A DNA stretch of 64,000 nt from Pseudomonas karstica (GTDB lineage: Bacteria; Pseudomonadota; Gammaproteobacteria; Pseudomonadales; Pseudomonadaceae), in contig NZ_WLYI01000030.1 in assembly GCF_009707515.1 (NCBI RefSeq), positions 1-64,000 of the forward strand. The letters run 5' to 3'. Within the stretch, counting starts at the first letter, position 1, and the number at the start of each line of letters is the position of its first letter. Below, one piece after another: positions 33,434 through 42,611 of the stretch. The notes under the pieces were generated by a model. That model was not told where the DNA came from and made no database searches. It worked only from the letters and a program-made list of their open reading frames with translations. The position numbers were made by a program, and so were the translations under genes.

Positions 33434-34098
33434 CAGCTCTGCAGGTAGCGCAACACCGACTCGCAAATCATCGCCCGATGCCGTTGCTTGATCGCCTCGT
33501 CCGACAATTCAATCTGAAAGATTTCACTGAAGGTGTGGCGGTTGGACACCCGGTAAAAGCTGAACGAGTTGATCAGCAGGTGCACATCCAGCGGTTCCAG
33601 GCCCTCGCGAAACACTCCCAACTCCACCCCCCGGCGCAAGGTCGCACCCAACGCCTCAAGGATATTGCTGTTCATCGCCTTGATCGCATCGGATTGCTTC
33701 ACGTACTCGGCGTTGTGGATATTTTCGATACTGACGATTCGCACAAAATCCACATTCTGATCGTGATGATCAAAGGTGAACTCCACCAGCCGCCGGATGG
33801 CTTCCCGTGGTTCCAGGGCCGTCAGGTTCATCCGCGCTTCGGTGTTGCGAATATCACCGTAGAGCTTCTCCAGCACCTCGACGTACAACTGTTCCTTGCT
33901 GCCGAAGTAGTAATAGATCATGCGTTTGGAGGTGTGGATGCGCTCGGCGATAGCGTCCACCCGGGCGCCGGAAAGGCCTTGCTGAACAAACTCGACAATG
34001 GCTTCCTGAAGAATGTTCTCGCGGGTCTTTTCCGGGTTGTTCTTGCGCCCCTTACGCGGCGCCGATGACGCTGCGGGGAGTTCGGAAGTCGAGTTCAT
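33433..34098 (-). CDS. TetR-family regulator of the quinate/shikimate module
   Basis: 221-residue regulator. A basic N-terminal stretch (SSAPRKGRKNNPEKTRENIL) leads to a TetR helix-turn-helix (ARVDAIAERIHTSKRMIYYYFGSKEQLY), then a TetR_C-type ligand domain with HDQNVDFVRIVSIENIHN. It lies 71 bases after quiC on the same strand and is probably co-transcribed, giving feedback control. The dyad at 36155-36168 between quiC and the MFS gene is its likely operator. The inducer is presumably shikimate, quinate or dehydroshikimate (inference). Confidence 0.9.
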   Translation of the reverse strand: MNSTSELPAASSAPRKGRKNNPEKTRENILQEAIVEFVQQGLSGARVDAIAERIHTSKRMIYYYFGSKEQLYVEVLEKLYGDIRNTEARMNLTALEPREAIRRLVEFTFDHHDQNVDFVRIVSIENIHNAEYVKQSDAIKAMNSNILEALGATLRRGVELGVFREGLEPLDVHLLINSFSFYRVSNRHTFSEIFQIELSDEAIKQRHRAMICESVLRYLQS

Positions 34099-34169
34099 GG
34101 TGCGCTCACGGCCATTTATGCAGGCGGTGATTATGGGCTGCCGCGCGCGACGAAGGAAGCACCAAGGCC

Positions 34170-36074
34170 TTACAACTTGGCCTGGCGTACTGCGCCACTG
34201 CGGGACTTGGCCATGGCCGCCAAGCGCACCGCCACGTTGGCCGCACCGTAGCCGGCATAGCCATTCTTGCGCTGGATGATTTCGAAGAAAAACCGCCCTT
34301 CGAACGGCTCGGTGTACACGTGAAACAACTCGCCGCCCTGGGCGTCACGGTCGTAGAGCACGTTGTAATAGGCCAGTTCGCTGAGGAACTCATCATCGAA
34401 ATCAAAACGTGCCGCCAGGTCATCGTAGTAGTTGAGCGGAATATCCAACAGCGGCACACCGGCCTCCTTGGCCCGACTGACTTCGGCGAAAATATCCGCA
34501 CAATCGAAGGCAATGTGATGCACGCCCGAGCCGCGATAACTGGACAGGGCGTGAGAAATCGCGGTGTTGCGGTTCTCGGAAATATTCAGCGGCAGGCGAA
34601 TCGAACTGCAGCGGCTGCGCAGTGCCCGGCTTTTCACCAGGCCGTAGGGATCGGGCAGCACTACTTCGTCGTCGGCCTCGAAATCCAGCAGGCTTTTGTA
34701 GAACAGCACCCAGCTGTCGAGGCTGTCAGCCGGCAGGGCCATGGCCATGTGATCGATACGCAGCAAGCCGCCGCCGGTCAGTGCCGGGGTTTGCAGGTTG
34801 AAATCGGTGTCGTAGATCCCGCCTTCATGCTGGTCTACCAGGTAAATCAGGCTGCCATCGGGGGCACGCACCGCCGCCAGTTCCAGTTCGTTGGGCCCCA
34901 CCAGGCCGCGATAGGGCTGGCCCTTGAAGGCCACTGCCCGCTCCAGGGCCTTGGTGCTGTCCTTGACCCGAATCGCCGTGGCGCACAACGACGGCCCGTG
35001 GGCTTCGAAAAAACTGTGGGCAAAGGAATAGGGTTCGCAGTTGAGGATCAGATTGATATCGCCCTGGCGCAACAGGCTGACGCTCTTGGAGCGATGTTCA
35101 CCGACCTTGACGAAGCCCAGGCGCTGCAACCATTGCGTGAGCTTGGCGCCAAGGTTTTCATCCACCGCAAACTCCAGGAATTCGATGCCGTCGTACTCAC
35201 TGGCGGCCGGTGTTTCAAACAAGGTCTGGGGTTGAGCGACCGGCACGGCCTCCTGCGCCAGGCGTTGGCGGGTCTTCTCCTCCAGGTACAGCAGCGAGCG
35301 CAACCCATCGGCCGCGTTGGCCCGGGTAGGCGCGGCGCGAAAGCCGTCGTTGAAGACCTCCAGGGACAAGGGCCCGGTGTAGCCACTCTTGATGATGGGC
35401 GCGAGAAAGCCCGGCAGGTCGAACTCACCCTGGCCGGGGAAGCAACGAAAATGCCGGCTCCACTCCAGCACATCCATGGCCAGGATTGGTGCGTCAGCCA
35501 TTTGCACGAAGAAAATCTTGTCCCCCGGGATCTCGGCGATGGCAGTGGGATCGCCCTTGAGGGACAAGGTATGGAAGCTATCCAGCAACACCCCAAGGCT
35601 TGGGTGATCGACCTGGCGCACCAGGTTCCATACCTGTTGCCAGGTATTCACGTGCCGGCCCCAGGCCAGGGCTTCGTAACCGATGCGCAAGCCACGGCGG
35701 CCGGCGCGCTCGGCCAGCAGGCTCAAGTCATCCAGCAGAATCCGCTCATCGCCCAGGGAATCGGTCGAAGCATTACTGCACACCAGCACCAGGTCGGCGC
35801 CCAACTCCTGCATCAAATCAAACTTGCGTTCAGCCCGCTCCAGATTGCGCGCCAGACGCTCGCGGCGGCAGCCTTCAAAATCACGAAAAGGCTGGAAGAG
35901 GGTTATGGCAATACCAAGGTCAGCGCACATCTGCCTGACTTCCCGAGGGCTGCCGTCGTAATACAGCAAGTCATTCTCGAAAATCTCCACGCCGTCAAAC
36001 CCGGCAGCGGCAATGGCTTGGAGCTTCTCTGGCAGAGTACCGCTCAAGGAAACAGTGGCGATGGAACGTTGCAT
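34170..36074 (-). CDS. quiC: 3-dehydroshikimate dehydratase fused to a VOC/HPPD-like domain
   Basis: 634-residue two-domain enzyme converting 3-dehydroshikimate to protocatechuate. Residues 1 to about 270 form a sugar-isomerase-like TIM barrel. Its metal ligands are likely in YEALAWGRH (Glu), LLDSFHT (Asp), FVQMADAP (Gln) and SLEVFND (Glu). From about 300 on there is a 4-hydroxyphenylpyruvate-dioxygenase-like domain with the His-His-Glu set in RIDHMAMALP, GVHHIAFDC and FFEIIQRK. This bacterial fusion is known from P. putida QuiC1. GGGAG precedes the start, and it is divergent from the MFS importer. Confidence 0.94.
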   Translation of the reverse strand: MQRSIATVSLSGTLPEKLQAIAAAGFDGVEIFENDLLYYDGSPREVRQMCADLGIAITLFQPFRDFEGCRRERLARNLERAERKFDLMQELGADLVLVCSNASTDSLGDERILLDDLSLLAERAGRRGLRIGYEALAWGRHVNTWQQVWNLVRQVDHPSLGVLLDSFHTLSLKGDPTAIAEIPGDKIFFVQMADAPILAMDVLEWSRHFRCFPGQGEFDLPGFLAPIIKSGYTGPLSLEVFNDGFRAAPTRANAADGLRSLLYLEEKTRQRLAQEAVPVAQPQTLFETPAASEYDGIEFLEFAVDENLGAKLTQWLQRLGFVKVGEHRSKSVSLLRQGDINLILNCEPYSFAHSFFEAHGPSLCATAIRVKDSTKALERAVAFKGQPYRGLVGPNELELAAVRAPDGSLIYLVDQHEGGIYDTDFNLQTPALTGGGLLRIDHMAMALPADSLDSWVLFYKSLLDFEADDEVVLPDPYGLVKSRALRSRCSSIRLPLNISENRNTAISHALSSYRGSGVHHIAFDCADIFAEVSRAKEAGVPLLDIPLNYYDDLAARFDFDDEFLSELAYYNVLYDRDAQGGELFHVYTEPFEGRFFFEIIQRKNGYAGYGAANVAVRLAAMAKSRSGAVRQAKL

Positions 36075-36154
36075 GGGTAACTCCCGGCAATATAGGCAGG
36101 TCTTGCTTGCGGCAAATTATTGGCCTCACGCTTCTTTGCAGCAATTTAAAATGT

Positions 36155-36168
36155 ACTATCCGGTTAGT
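36155..36168. promoter_or_regulatory. Candidate TetR operator between quiC and the MFS gene
   Basis: ACTATCCGGTTAGT is a perfect dyad (ACTA-n-CCGG-n-TAGT) apart from the two symmetric n positions, and is flanked by A and T tracts. It lies 81-94 bases upstream of quiC and about 160 bases upstream of the MFS gene, ideal for one repressor controlling both. Confidence 0.6.
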
Positions 36169-36328
36169 TTTATGGGCGATTATCGAACACAATGGCCATT
36201 GGCGAATTGACGATTTTTTAGTCGCTGCGCACCATCGCTTACACCTTGAGTCGTGCCTTCATTGAACAGGCTCAAGGGACCAAGACCCAGAACACACCAT
36301 AAAAATTTCAAAAAACGGGTACCTCATC

Positions 36329-37663
36329 ATGCCTTTGCAAAACTCCGCCGTGGCCGCGCGCCCTGGCATTCCCCATGGCGGCATCGGCGACAAGATTCGC
36401 GGTGCCCTGGCCGTCGGCAAGACCCGCTGGGGCATGCTGGCCCTGGTATTTTTCGCCACTACCTTGAACTACATCGACCGCGCAGCCCTCGGGGTGATGC
36501 AACCGATCCTGGCCAAGGAAATGAGTTGGACGTCGATGGATTACGCCAACATCAACTTCTGGTTCCAGGTCGGCTACGCCATCGGTTTTGTGCTGCAAGG
36601 ACGGTTGATCGACCGTGTCGGCGTCAAGCGCGTGTTCTTCTGTGCGGTGCTGTTGTGGAGCATCGCTACCGGCGCCCACGGCCTGGCCACCTCGGCGGTG
36701 GGCTTTATGGTTTGTCGCTTCATCCTCGGGCTGACCGAAGCCGCCAATTACCCGGCCTGTGTCAAAACCACCCGCCTGTGGTTCCCCGCCGGCGAACGGG
36801 CAGTGGCCACCGGGATCTTCAATGCTGGCACCAACGTCGGTGCCATGCTCACGCCCATGTTGTTGCCGCTGATCCTTCACGTGTGGGGCTGGCAGGCGGC
36901 GTTCCTGTGCATGGCGGCGCTGGGGGCGATCTGGCTGATCTTCTGGGGTTTGAAATACTACGACCCGCAAGAGCATCCGAGCGTTAAGCAATCAGAGCTG
37001 GACTACGTGCAACAGCAGGTGGAGCCGGAGCAACCCCGCGTACCCTTCAGCCGTATCCTGCGCATGCGCGGCACTTGGGCGTTCGCCCTCGCCTACTCGA
37101 TGACCGCGCCGGTGTTCTGGTTCTACCTGTATTGGCTGCCGCCGTTTCTCAACCAACAATACAACCTGGGAATCAACGTGACCCAGATGGGCATCCCGCT
37201 GATCATCATTTACCTGACGGCAGATTTCGGCAGCATTGGCGGCGGGATCCTGTCTTCGTTCCTCATCGGGCGCGGGATGAATCCGATCAAGGCGCGGCTT
37301 GTGTCGATGCTGCTGTTTGCCTGCTGCATCATCGGTGTGATCCTGGCCGCCGGTTCCAGCCAGCTGTGGGTCGCGGTGTTTGCCATCTCCCTGGCCATCG
37401 GCGCGCATCAGGCCTGGACCGCTAATATCTGGAGCCTGGTGATGGACTACACGCCCAAGCACATGATGAGCACAGTGTTTGGTTTTGGCGGCATGTGCGC
37501 AGCCATCGGCGGGATGTTCATGACGCAGATCGTCGGGCATATCCTGACGGTGACGAATAACAACTACGCGGTGCTGTTCACCCTGATTCCGGCGATGTAC
37601 TTCATTGCCCTGATCTGGATGTACTTCATGGCCCCGCGCAAGATTCCTAGCGTCGACGCCTGA
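36329..37663 (+). CDS. MFS anion:cation symporter, probable quinate/shikimate importer
   Basis: 444-residue, 12-helix transporter of the ACS (hexuronate/glucarate/phthalate) branch. The family helix-1 motif FFATTLNYIDRAALGVMQP and the later RFILGLTEAANYPACVKTT block are intact. ACS members import organic anions. Divergent placement from quiC with a shared operator, and the absence of any other transporter in the module, argue for quinate or shikimate uptake (inference). The ribosome site is poor. It ends seven bases from the convergent EamA gene. Confidence 0.9.
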   Translation: MPLQNSAVAARPGIPHGGIGDKIRGALAVGKTRWGMLALVFFATTLNYIDRAALGVMQPILAKEMSWTSMDYANINFWFQVGYAIGFVLQGRLIDRVGVKRVFFCAVLLWSIATGAHGLATSAVGFMVCRFILGLTEAANYPACVKTTRLWFPAGERAVATGIFNAGTNVGAMLTPMLLPLILHVWGWQAAFLCMAALGAIWLIFWGLKYYDPQEHPSVKQSELDYVQQQVEPEQPRVPFSRILRMRGTWAFALAYSMTAPVFWFYLYWLPPFLNQQYNLGINVTQMGIPLIIIYLTADFGSIGGGILSSFLIGRGMNPIKARLVSMLLFACCIIGVILAAGSSQLWVAVFAISLAIGAHQAWTANIWSLVMDYTPKHMMSTVFGFGGMCAAIGGMFMTQIVGHILTVTNNNYAVLFTLIPAMYFIALIWMYFMAPRKIPSVDA

Positions 37664-37669
37664 TTCGCC

Positions 37670-38548
37670 TCAACTGCGCCGCTGCTGCCAGGCAGCGGCC
37701 AGGCCGCTCAGGCAGATTACCCCGATCCCGATCACCGTGGTCAGGTTCGGGCTATCGGCAAACACCAGCCAGCCCAACAGCCCTGCAAACACGATCTGGC
37801 AATAGCCAAAGGGCGCCAGCAAGGCCGGGGCAGCGAAGCGGAACGCCTTGGTCAGCAACAAGTGCGCCGTCATCCCGCAGGTTCCCAGCGCCAGCATCAA
37901 CACCCCATGCCCCAAGCTCGGCACATGCCAGAAGAACGGCACCAGCGCACTCATCGCCAGGGTGTTGCACAGGCCGGCGAAGAAATTGCTGGTGGTGGGG
38001 CTGTCGTACTGGCTGAGGATGCGGGTCAGCAGTTGGTAAAAACAGAAAAGCAGCGCTGAGCACAATGGCAATAACACCGCCGGGGTGAACAACTCACCGC
38101 CCGGGTGAACAATGATCAATACCCCGACAAAGCCACAAATCACCGCCAGCCATTGACCACGCGTCACGTGTTCGCCCAGTAACGGTACCGATAATGCCGT
38201 CACCAGAATCGGCGCCAGGAAGTTCACCGCCGTGGCTTCTGCCAACGGAATGAACTGCAGGGCCGTGGTAAAAAACAGGCTGGTGCCCAGCAGGCACAAG
38301 GCCCGTACTACCTGCAGGCCTGGCCGTTTACTGCGTAACACCCGCAGCCCCGACTGCGGCAGGAAGATCCCGGCCATCAGCAGGGTATGCACCACGTAGC
38401 GGGCCCACACCACCATCACGATCGGATAGAACCCGGCCAGGTATTTGGACAAGGCGTCGTGGCTGGAGAACAGAAACGTCGCCACCACAATCAGCAAAAT
38501 GCCTTTGAGGGGATGATTGACGCCCGATAGTGGTGTGCTAAGAGCCAT
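37670..38548 (-). CDS. EamA/DMT-family transporter
   Basis: 292-residue, ten-helix drug/metabolite transporter with two EamA repeats (first LLIVVATFLFSSHDALSKYL, second PLCSALLFCFYQLLTRILS). Family members mostly export amino acids or metabolites; no substrate can be read here. The start is the ATG at 38548 behind AAGAGA; a longer frame adds 16 unlike residues. It stands alone, convergent with the quinate importer and separated by 184 bases from the next lipoprotein gene, which is divergent. Confidence 0.87.
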   Translation of the reverse strand: MALSTPLSGVNHPLKGILLIVVATFLFSSHDALSKYLAGFYPIVMVVWARYVVHTLLMAGIFLPQSGLRVLRSKRPGLQVVRALCLLGTSLFFTTALQFIPLAEATAVNFLAPILVTALSVPLLGEHVTRGQWLAVICGFVGVLIIVHPGGELFTPAVLLPLCSALLFCFYQLLTRILSQYDSPTTSNFFAGLCNTLAMSALVPFFWHVPSLGHGVLMLALGTCGMTAHLLLTKAFRFAAPALLAPFGYCQIVFAGLLGWLVFADSPNLTTVIGIGVICLSGLAAAWQQRRS

Positions 38549-38732
38549 TGTGTTCTCTTGAATGGCAGGCTGAAATGAGCGCCGCAAACGGGGCACAATC
38601 TAGAGCCGTGCATACATCTACCTAAAGAGCATAACCAAACACTGCTCGAACGGCGCACTAAATTGTGGGAATCGAGTCGAACACTCCACGCAGCCCCACC
38701 ATTTCGCACGTTTTAACCAAGGCCTTTCGCTC

Positions 38733-39158
38733 ATGAAAAAAACATTGTTCATTCTTTCAACCCTTGCCCTGCTCAGCGCCTGCAACAAAGAAGCCCAGGA
38801 CAGTAAGGTCACCCAGAAAACACCGCCAGCTTCCGTTCAAGCCACTCTGGTTCCCGAAACCCTGCCCACCGACCAATGGGTTGGCAAGTGGATTGGCGTC
38901 GAAGGCCTGAACCTGACCATCAGCAAGGACGCCACCATCGGGCGCGGCCACTACGTGCTGAGCATGCAATACGGCCTCGACGCCGACGCCACCGGGACCT
39001 TCAAAGGCGTGGCCAGCGAAGACGGCATCAGCTTTACCCGCCCGGACGGCCCGCAAGTTCTGCGTGCCGGCGACGGTGAAGCCACGGGCCTGAAATGGCT
39101 GGCCGATAAAAAGGACTGCCTGGTGGTCAATACTGGCGAAGGTTATTGCCGTCCGTAA
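38733..39158 (+). CDS. Lipoprotein of unknown function
   Basis: 141 residues. The N-terminal signal MKKTLFILSTLALLSAC ends in a lipobox (LLSAC), so it should be lipidated at Cys17. No sorting-avoidance Asp follows (Cys-Asn-Lys), so it is likely in the outer membrane. The mature part is a small beta-rich domain with WVGKWIGVEGLNLTISKD and FTRPDGPQVLRAGDGEATG, and ends KKDCLVVNTGEGYCRP with a probable disulphide. It resembles small pseudomonad lipoproteins found beside YpfJ peptidase genes, which is also its neighbour here. Confidence 0.82.
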   Translation: MKKTLFILSTLALLSACNKEAQDSKVTQKTPPASVQATLVPETLPTDQWVGKWIGVEGLNLTISKDATIGRGHYVLSMQYGLDADATGTFKGVASEDGISFTRPDGPQVLRAGDGEATGLKWLADKKDCLVVNTGEGYCRP

Positions 39159-39253
39159 CCTCTCTAGGCTTAGATAGCGTCCAGACAGCCGGACTGGCGC
39201 CAACCCGACTCACCAACAACACTGATCTGCACGCTTATCAAGAGGATTGCCAC

Positions 39254-40144
39254 ATGCTATGGAAAAAAGGCCGACGCAGCGACAACGTAGTCGATGCCCG
39301 CAATGACAGCGGCGGTGGTGGTGGCGGCATGCGCTTTGGCGGCGGCAAGGGCCTGAGCCTGACGGCCATTGTGCTGATCGTGGGTGTCGGCTGGCTCACC
39401 GGCCAGGACCCGATGCAGATCCTCGGGCAACTCACCGGCCAGATGACCGAGCAAGCGCCTTCGGTCAGCCCGCAGACACGCCAGGCGCCGCCGGCCAATG
39501 ATGAACAGGCCGACTTCGTCCGCGCGGTGCTCGGTGATAATGAAGACACCTGGGCCCAGGTGTTCCAGGAAAACGGCCTGACCTACAAGAACCCCAAATT
39601 GATCCTGTTCCGAGGCCGAGTGAACTCCGCCTGCGGTGGTGCCACATCCGCCAGCGGCCCGTTCTATTGCCCGGCTGACCAGCAGGTCTACCTGGACCTG
39701 GATTTCTTTCGGGAAATGTCACAGCGCTTCCAGGCGGCCGGCGACTTTGCCCAGGCCTACGTGATCGCCCATGAAGTCGGCCACCACGTGCAGACCTTAT
39801 TAGGGATTTCGTCGAAAATTCAGGCCGCACGCCAGCAAGGTCGGCAGATGGAAGGCGACGGTGGCCTGTTGGTACGCCAGGAGCTGCAAGCCGACTGTTT
39901 TGCCGGCGTCTGGGCCAACCGTGCGCAAAAGCGCCTGAACTGGCTGGAACCCGGTGACATTGAAGAGGCCTTGAACGCGGCCAATGCCATTGGCGACGAC
40001 CGCCTGCAGCAACAGGGCCAAGGCCGTGTAGTGCCTGACTCGTTTACCCACGGTACTTCGCAACAGCGAGTCCGCTGGTTCAAGACCGGCTTCGCCAATG
40101 GCCAAATCAACCAGTGCGACACCTTCAGCGCCAAGAGTCTTTAA
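39254..40144 (+). CDS. ypfJ: YpfJ-type neutral zinc metallopeptidase
   Basis: 296 residues, membrane-anchored. A Gly-rich cytoplasmic leader (SGGGGGGMRFGGGKG) precedes one transmembrane helix (LSLTAIVLIVGVGWLTG). The peptidase domain carries the zinc motif HEVGHHVQ and downstream QELQADCFAGVW, which supplies the third ligand. It is predicted to act in the periplasm on unknown substrates. The start at 39254 (MLWKKGRRSDN) has AGAGGA nine bases ahead. The stop codon is immediately followed by the ATG of the alpha/beta hydrolase, so these two form an operon. Confidence 0.92.
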   Translation: MLWKKGRRSDNVVDARNDSGGGGGGMRFGGGKGLSLTAIVLIVGVGWLTGQDPMQILGQLTGQMTEQAPSVSPQTRQAPPANDEQADFVRAVLGDNEDTWAQVFQENGLTYKNPKLILFRGRVNSACGGATSASGPFYCPADQQVYLDLDFFREMSQRFQAAGDFAQAYVIAHEVGHHVQTLLGISSKIQAARQQGRQMEGDGGLLVRQELQADCFAGVWANRAQKRLNWLEPGDIEEALNAANAIGDDRLQQQGQGRVVPDSFTHGTSQQRVRWFKTGFANGQINQCDTFSAKSL

Positions 40145-41119
40145 ATGCATAAACGATCGGGATTACTGTTGAGTCTGCTAATGGCAGGTTTTTCCACCTG
40201 GGCTGCCGGGCAAGGGGTCAAGGTTGTCAGTCCCGATCGGTTTCACCTGGAGGCCGGTGACCTGAGCCTTGGCCTGAGCCAGGACTGGCGTCAGCCGCTA
40301 CCGCGGGTTACCCGTGTGCTGATCATCGTTCATGGCCGACTGCGCAATGCACAGACCTACCTGCTCAGCGGCGAAACGTCTGCCGAGCACGCAGGACAAA
40401 GCGCCAATACCTTGGTCATTGCGCCACAGTTTCTCAACAAGTCCGACATCAAGCGCAACCAACTGAACACTCAGGTGTTGCGCTGGCAGGGCAATGCCTG
40501 GATGGCCGGTGAACCATCAATCGGTCCAGGCCAAGTCAGCTCCTACGGCGCACTGGACCAGATCATCGAGCACCTGACCAACCGCAAACTGTTCCCGGCC
40601 CTGAAGGAAATCGTCGTAGCCGGCCACTCCGGCGGTGGCCAGGTGGTGCAGCGCTTTGCCCTGGCAGGCCACGATCATCCGGCCTTGCAAGCCCAAGGCA
40701 TCAGCCTGCGCTACGTGGTTGCCAACCCGTCGTCCTATGCCTACTTCAGCCCACAACGCCCAGTGAAATTCGATGTAGCCAGTTGCCCGGGCTTCAATGA
40801 CTGGAAGTACGGGATGCAAAAGCTGCCGCAATACACCAAGGGGCAAGGTGCCGGGCAACTGGAAAAGGCTTATGTGTCACGGGACATCACCTACCTGCTG
40901 GGCCAGAAAGACACCGACCCCAACCACCCGGCCCTGGACAAGCGCTGTGAGGCGCAAACCCAAGGGGCGTATCGATTGATTCGTGGGCACAACTATTTCG
41001 ACTACCTCAAGCAACGGCATCCGCAGTTGACTCATAAACTGGTTGAGGTGCCGGGGGTTGGGCATGACGGGGACAGGATGTTTACCTCGCCTGAGGGGCA
41101 GGAGGTGTTGTTTCAATGA
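40145..41119 (+). CDS. Exported alpha/beta hydrolase
   Basis: 324 residues with a signal peptide (MHKRSGLLLSLLMAGFSTWA, cleavage near WAAGQG). The nucleophile elbow is VAGHSGGGQV, an oxyanion segment VLIIVHGRLRNAQTY precedes it, and the likely catalytic His lies in VPGVGHDGDRMF. This is a periplasmic or secreted esterase or peptidase-like hydrolase of unknown substrate. It starts on the base after the ypfJ stop. Its last 38 bases overlap the end of the convergent phosphatase gene. Confidence 0.87.
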   Translation: MHKRSGLLLSLLMAGFSTWAAGQGVKVVSPDRFHLEAGDLSLGLSQDWRQPLPRVTRVLIIVHGRLRNAQTYLLSGETSAEHAGQSANTLVIAPQFLNKSDIKRNQLNTQVLRWQGNAWMAGEPSIGPGQVSSYGALDQIIEHLTNRKLFPALKEIVVAGHSGGGQVVQRFALAGHDHPALQAQGISLRYVVANPSSYAYFSPQRPVKFDVASCPGFNDWKYGMQKLPQYTKGQGAGQLEKAYVSRDITYLLGQKDTDPNHPALDKRCEAQTQGAYRLIRGHNYFDYLKQRHPQLTHKLVEVPGVGHDGDRMFTSPEGQEVLFQ

Positions 41120-41702
41120 TCATCCGGTGCAACACCGCACAATCCTCGGCATGCCAATCGGCCAGTTCAGGCCATGGATTGTCGGGAAGATTGACCAGCA
41201 CGGTTTTAGTCCCCGCCGCCCGGCCGCAATCCAGGTCAAAACGGTAGTCACCCACCATCACCATCTCGCCCGGCATCACGTCCCAGGCCTCTGCAAGTTT
41301 CAGCAGGCCGCCCGGATCAGGCTTGGGCGGCGCATCATCGCGCCCCAGCACATCCTCGGCCGCAAAGCAGTCCGCCAAGCCAATGGCTTGCAGCGTCACA
41401 TGGGCCAGTTCCCGGGCATTGCGAGTCAGGATGCCGAGGCGGTAGCCGCGCCCGGCCAACCCCCGCACCAGTTCCACCGCGCCCTCGGCCGCCACCGAAC
41501 CCAAGGCCAATTCCCGCTCATGCTCCAGCAACCAGCCATGCTTGGCCGCCGCTTCAGCCGGCGGCAATGCCGCCAGGTGCGTGAGAATGTCGTCGGTCGC
41601 CGGAATATCCAGGGCCACGCGAATCGCCGCAAAGTCATGCACGGCGACGGTCAGGGTACCGTCCATGTCGAATACCCAGTGCTTGATGTCCGTCAGGCTC
41701 AT
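41082..41702 (-). CDS. HAD-superfamily phosphatase
   Basis: 206-residue HAD hydrolase, subfamily IA. All four motifs are visible: FDMDGTLT (nucleophile Asp and acid/base Asp), LTRNAREL, KPDPGGLLKLAE and VGDYRFDLDCG. The cap is small and helical. The Asp-x-Asp-Gly-Thr order and size resemble phosphoglycolate or nucleotide phosphatases, but the substrate is unknown. The start at 41702 overlaps the tesB stop (ATGA), so it is co-translated with the thioesterase. Its 3' end overlaps the convergent hydrolase gene. Confidence 0.9.
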   Translation of the reverse strand: MSLTDIKHWVFDMDGTLTVAVHDFAAIRVALDIPATDDILTHLAALPPAEAAAKHGWLLEHERELALGSVAAEGAVELVRGLAGRGYRLGILTRNARELAHVTLQAIGLADCFAAEDVLGRDDAPPKPDPGGLLKLAEAWDVMPGEMVMVGDYRFDLDCGRAAGTKTVLVNLPDNPWPELADWHAEDCAVLHRMIIETTPPAPQAR

Positions 41703-42568
41703 GCCCAATCCTTGCGATGGCGGATCAAGCCTTCCTGGGTCACCGAGGCCACCAGTTGGCCGGCGCGGTTGTACACGCTGCCCCGGGAGAAACCACGGGA
41801 ATTGCCAGCCCACGGGCTGTCCATGGCATAGAGCAACCAGTCATCGGCCCGCAGGTCGGCGTGGAACCACAGCGCGTGGTCGAGGCTGGCGACTTGCATA
41901 TCCTTGTGCCATACGGTCTTGCCATGGGGCAGCAACGAGGTGGTCAGCAAGCCGAAGTCCGAAGCATAGGCCAGCAGGTACTTGTGCAACGCCGGCGAGT
42001 CGGCCAGCGCGCCATCGGCACGGAACCACACGTACTTGATCGGATCGGCCGGCTGCGGATTGAACGGATCCTTCTCGGTCACTGGCCGCACTTCGATGGG
42101 CTTGGGGCACAACAACTTGTCGCGCATATGCTCGGGAATCAGGTGCGCCCGCTGCTGGGTCAATTCCAACTCCGACGGCAGGTTTTCCGGGCCGACCACC
42201 TGCGGCATGGTTGTCTGATGCTCGAAGCCTTCTTCGTCGTACTGGAACGAGGCACTGCAGGTAAAAATCGGGTTGCCTTTCTGGATCGCCGTCACCCGGC
42301 GCGTGCTGAAACTGCCGCCGTCGCGTACCCGGTCGACTTGATAGACCACCGGCAACGCCGCATCACCAGGCCGCAAAAAATAGCCATGCAGGGAATGCAC
42401 ATGCCGCGCTTCTTCAACGGTCTGGCTGGCCGCCGACAACGATTGGCCCAGCACCTGGCCACCGAACAACTGGCGAAAGCCCAAATCCTGGCTACGGCCG
42501 CGAAAGAGGTTTTCCTCGATCGGCTCCAGGGTCAGCAGGTCCACCAGGTCTTCCAACACTTGGCTCAT
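41699..42568 (-). CDS. tesB: Acyl-CoA thioesterase II
   Basis: 289-residue double-hotdog thioesterase hydrolysing medium- and long-chain acyl-CoA. The N-terminal hotdog opens with EDLVDLLTLEPIEENLFRG and carries FGGQVLGQSL and HSLHGYFLRPGD. The second hotdog carries the catalytic Asp in LLAYASDFGLL and the Thr/Gln region near VASVTQEGLIR. Length and motifs are standard. AGGAG lies nine bases ahead of the ATG. It is upstream of and coupled to the HAD phosphatase. Confidence 0.95.
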   Translation of the reverse strand: MSQVLEDLVDLLTLEPIEENLFRGRSQDLGFRQLFGGQVLGQSLSAASQTVEEARHVHSLHGYFLRPGDAALPVVYQVDRVRDGGSFSTRRVTAIQKGNPIFTCSASFQYDEEGFEHQTTMPQVVGPENLPSELELTQQRAHLIPEHMRDKLLCPKPIEVRPVTEKDPFNPQPADPIKYVWFRADGALADSPALHKYLLAYASDFGLLTTSLLPHGKTVWHKDMQVASLDHALWFHADLRADDWLLYAMDSPWAGNSRGFSRGSVYNRAGQLVASVTQEGLIRHRKDWA

Positions 42569-42611
42569 AGAGCAACACTCCTACAACAATCTATTAGGCA
42601 TTCCGGGCTGC

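Noticed and set aside
34320..36080. 586-residue plus-strand open frame opposite quiC
   Set aside because: Shadow of quiC codon bias; no start signal and no recognisable domain.
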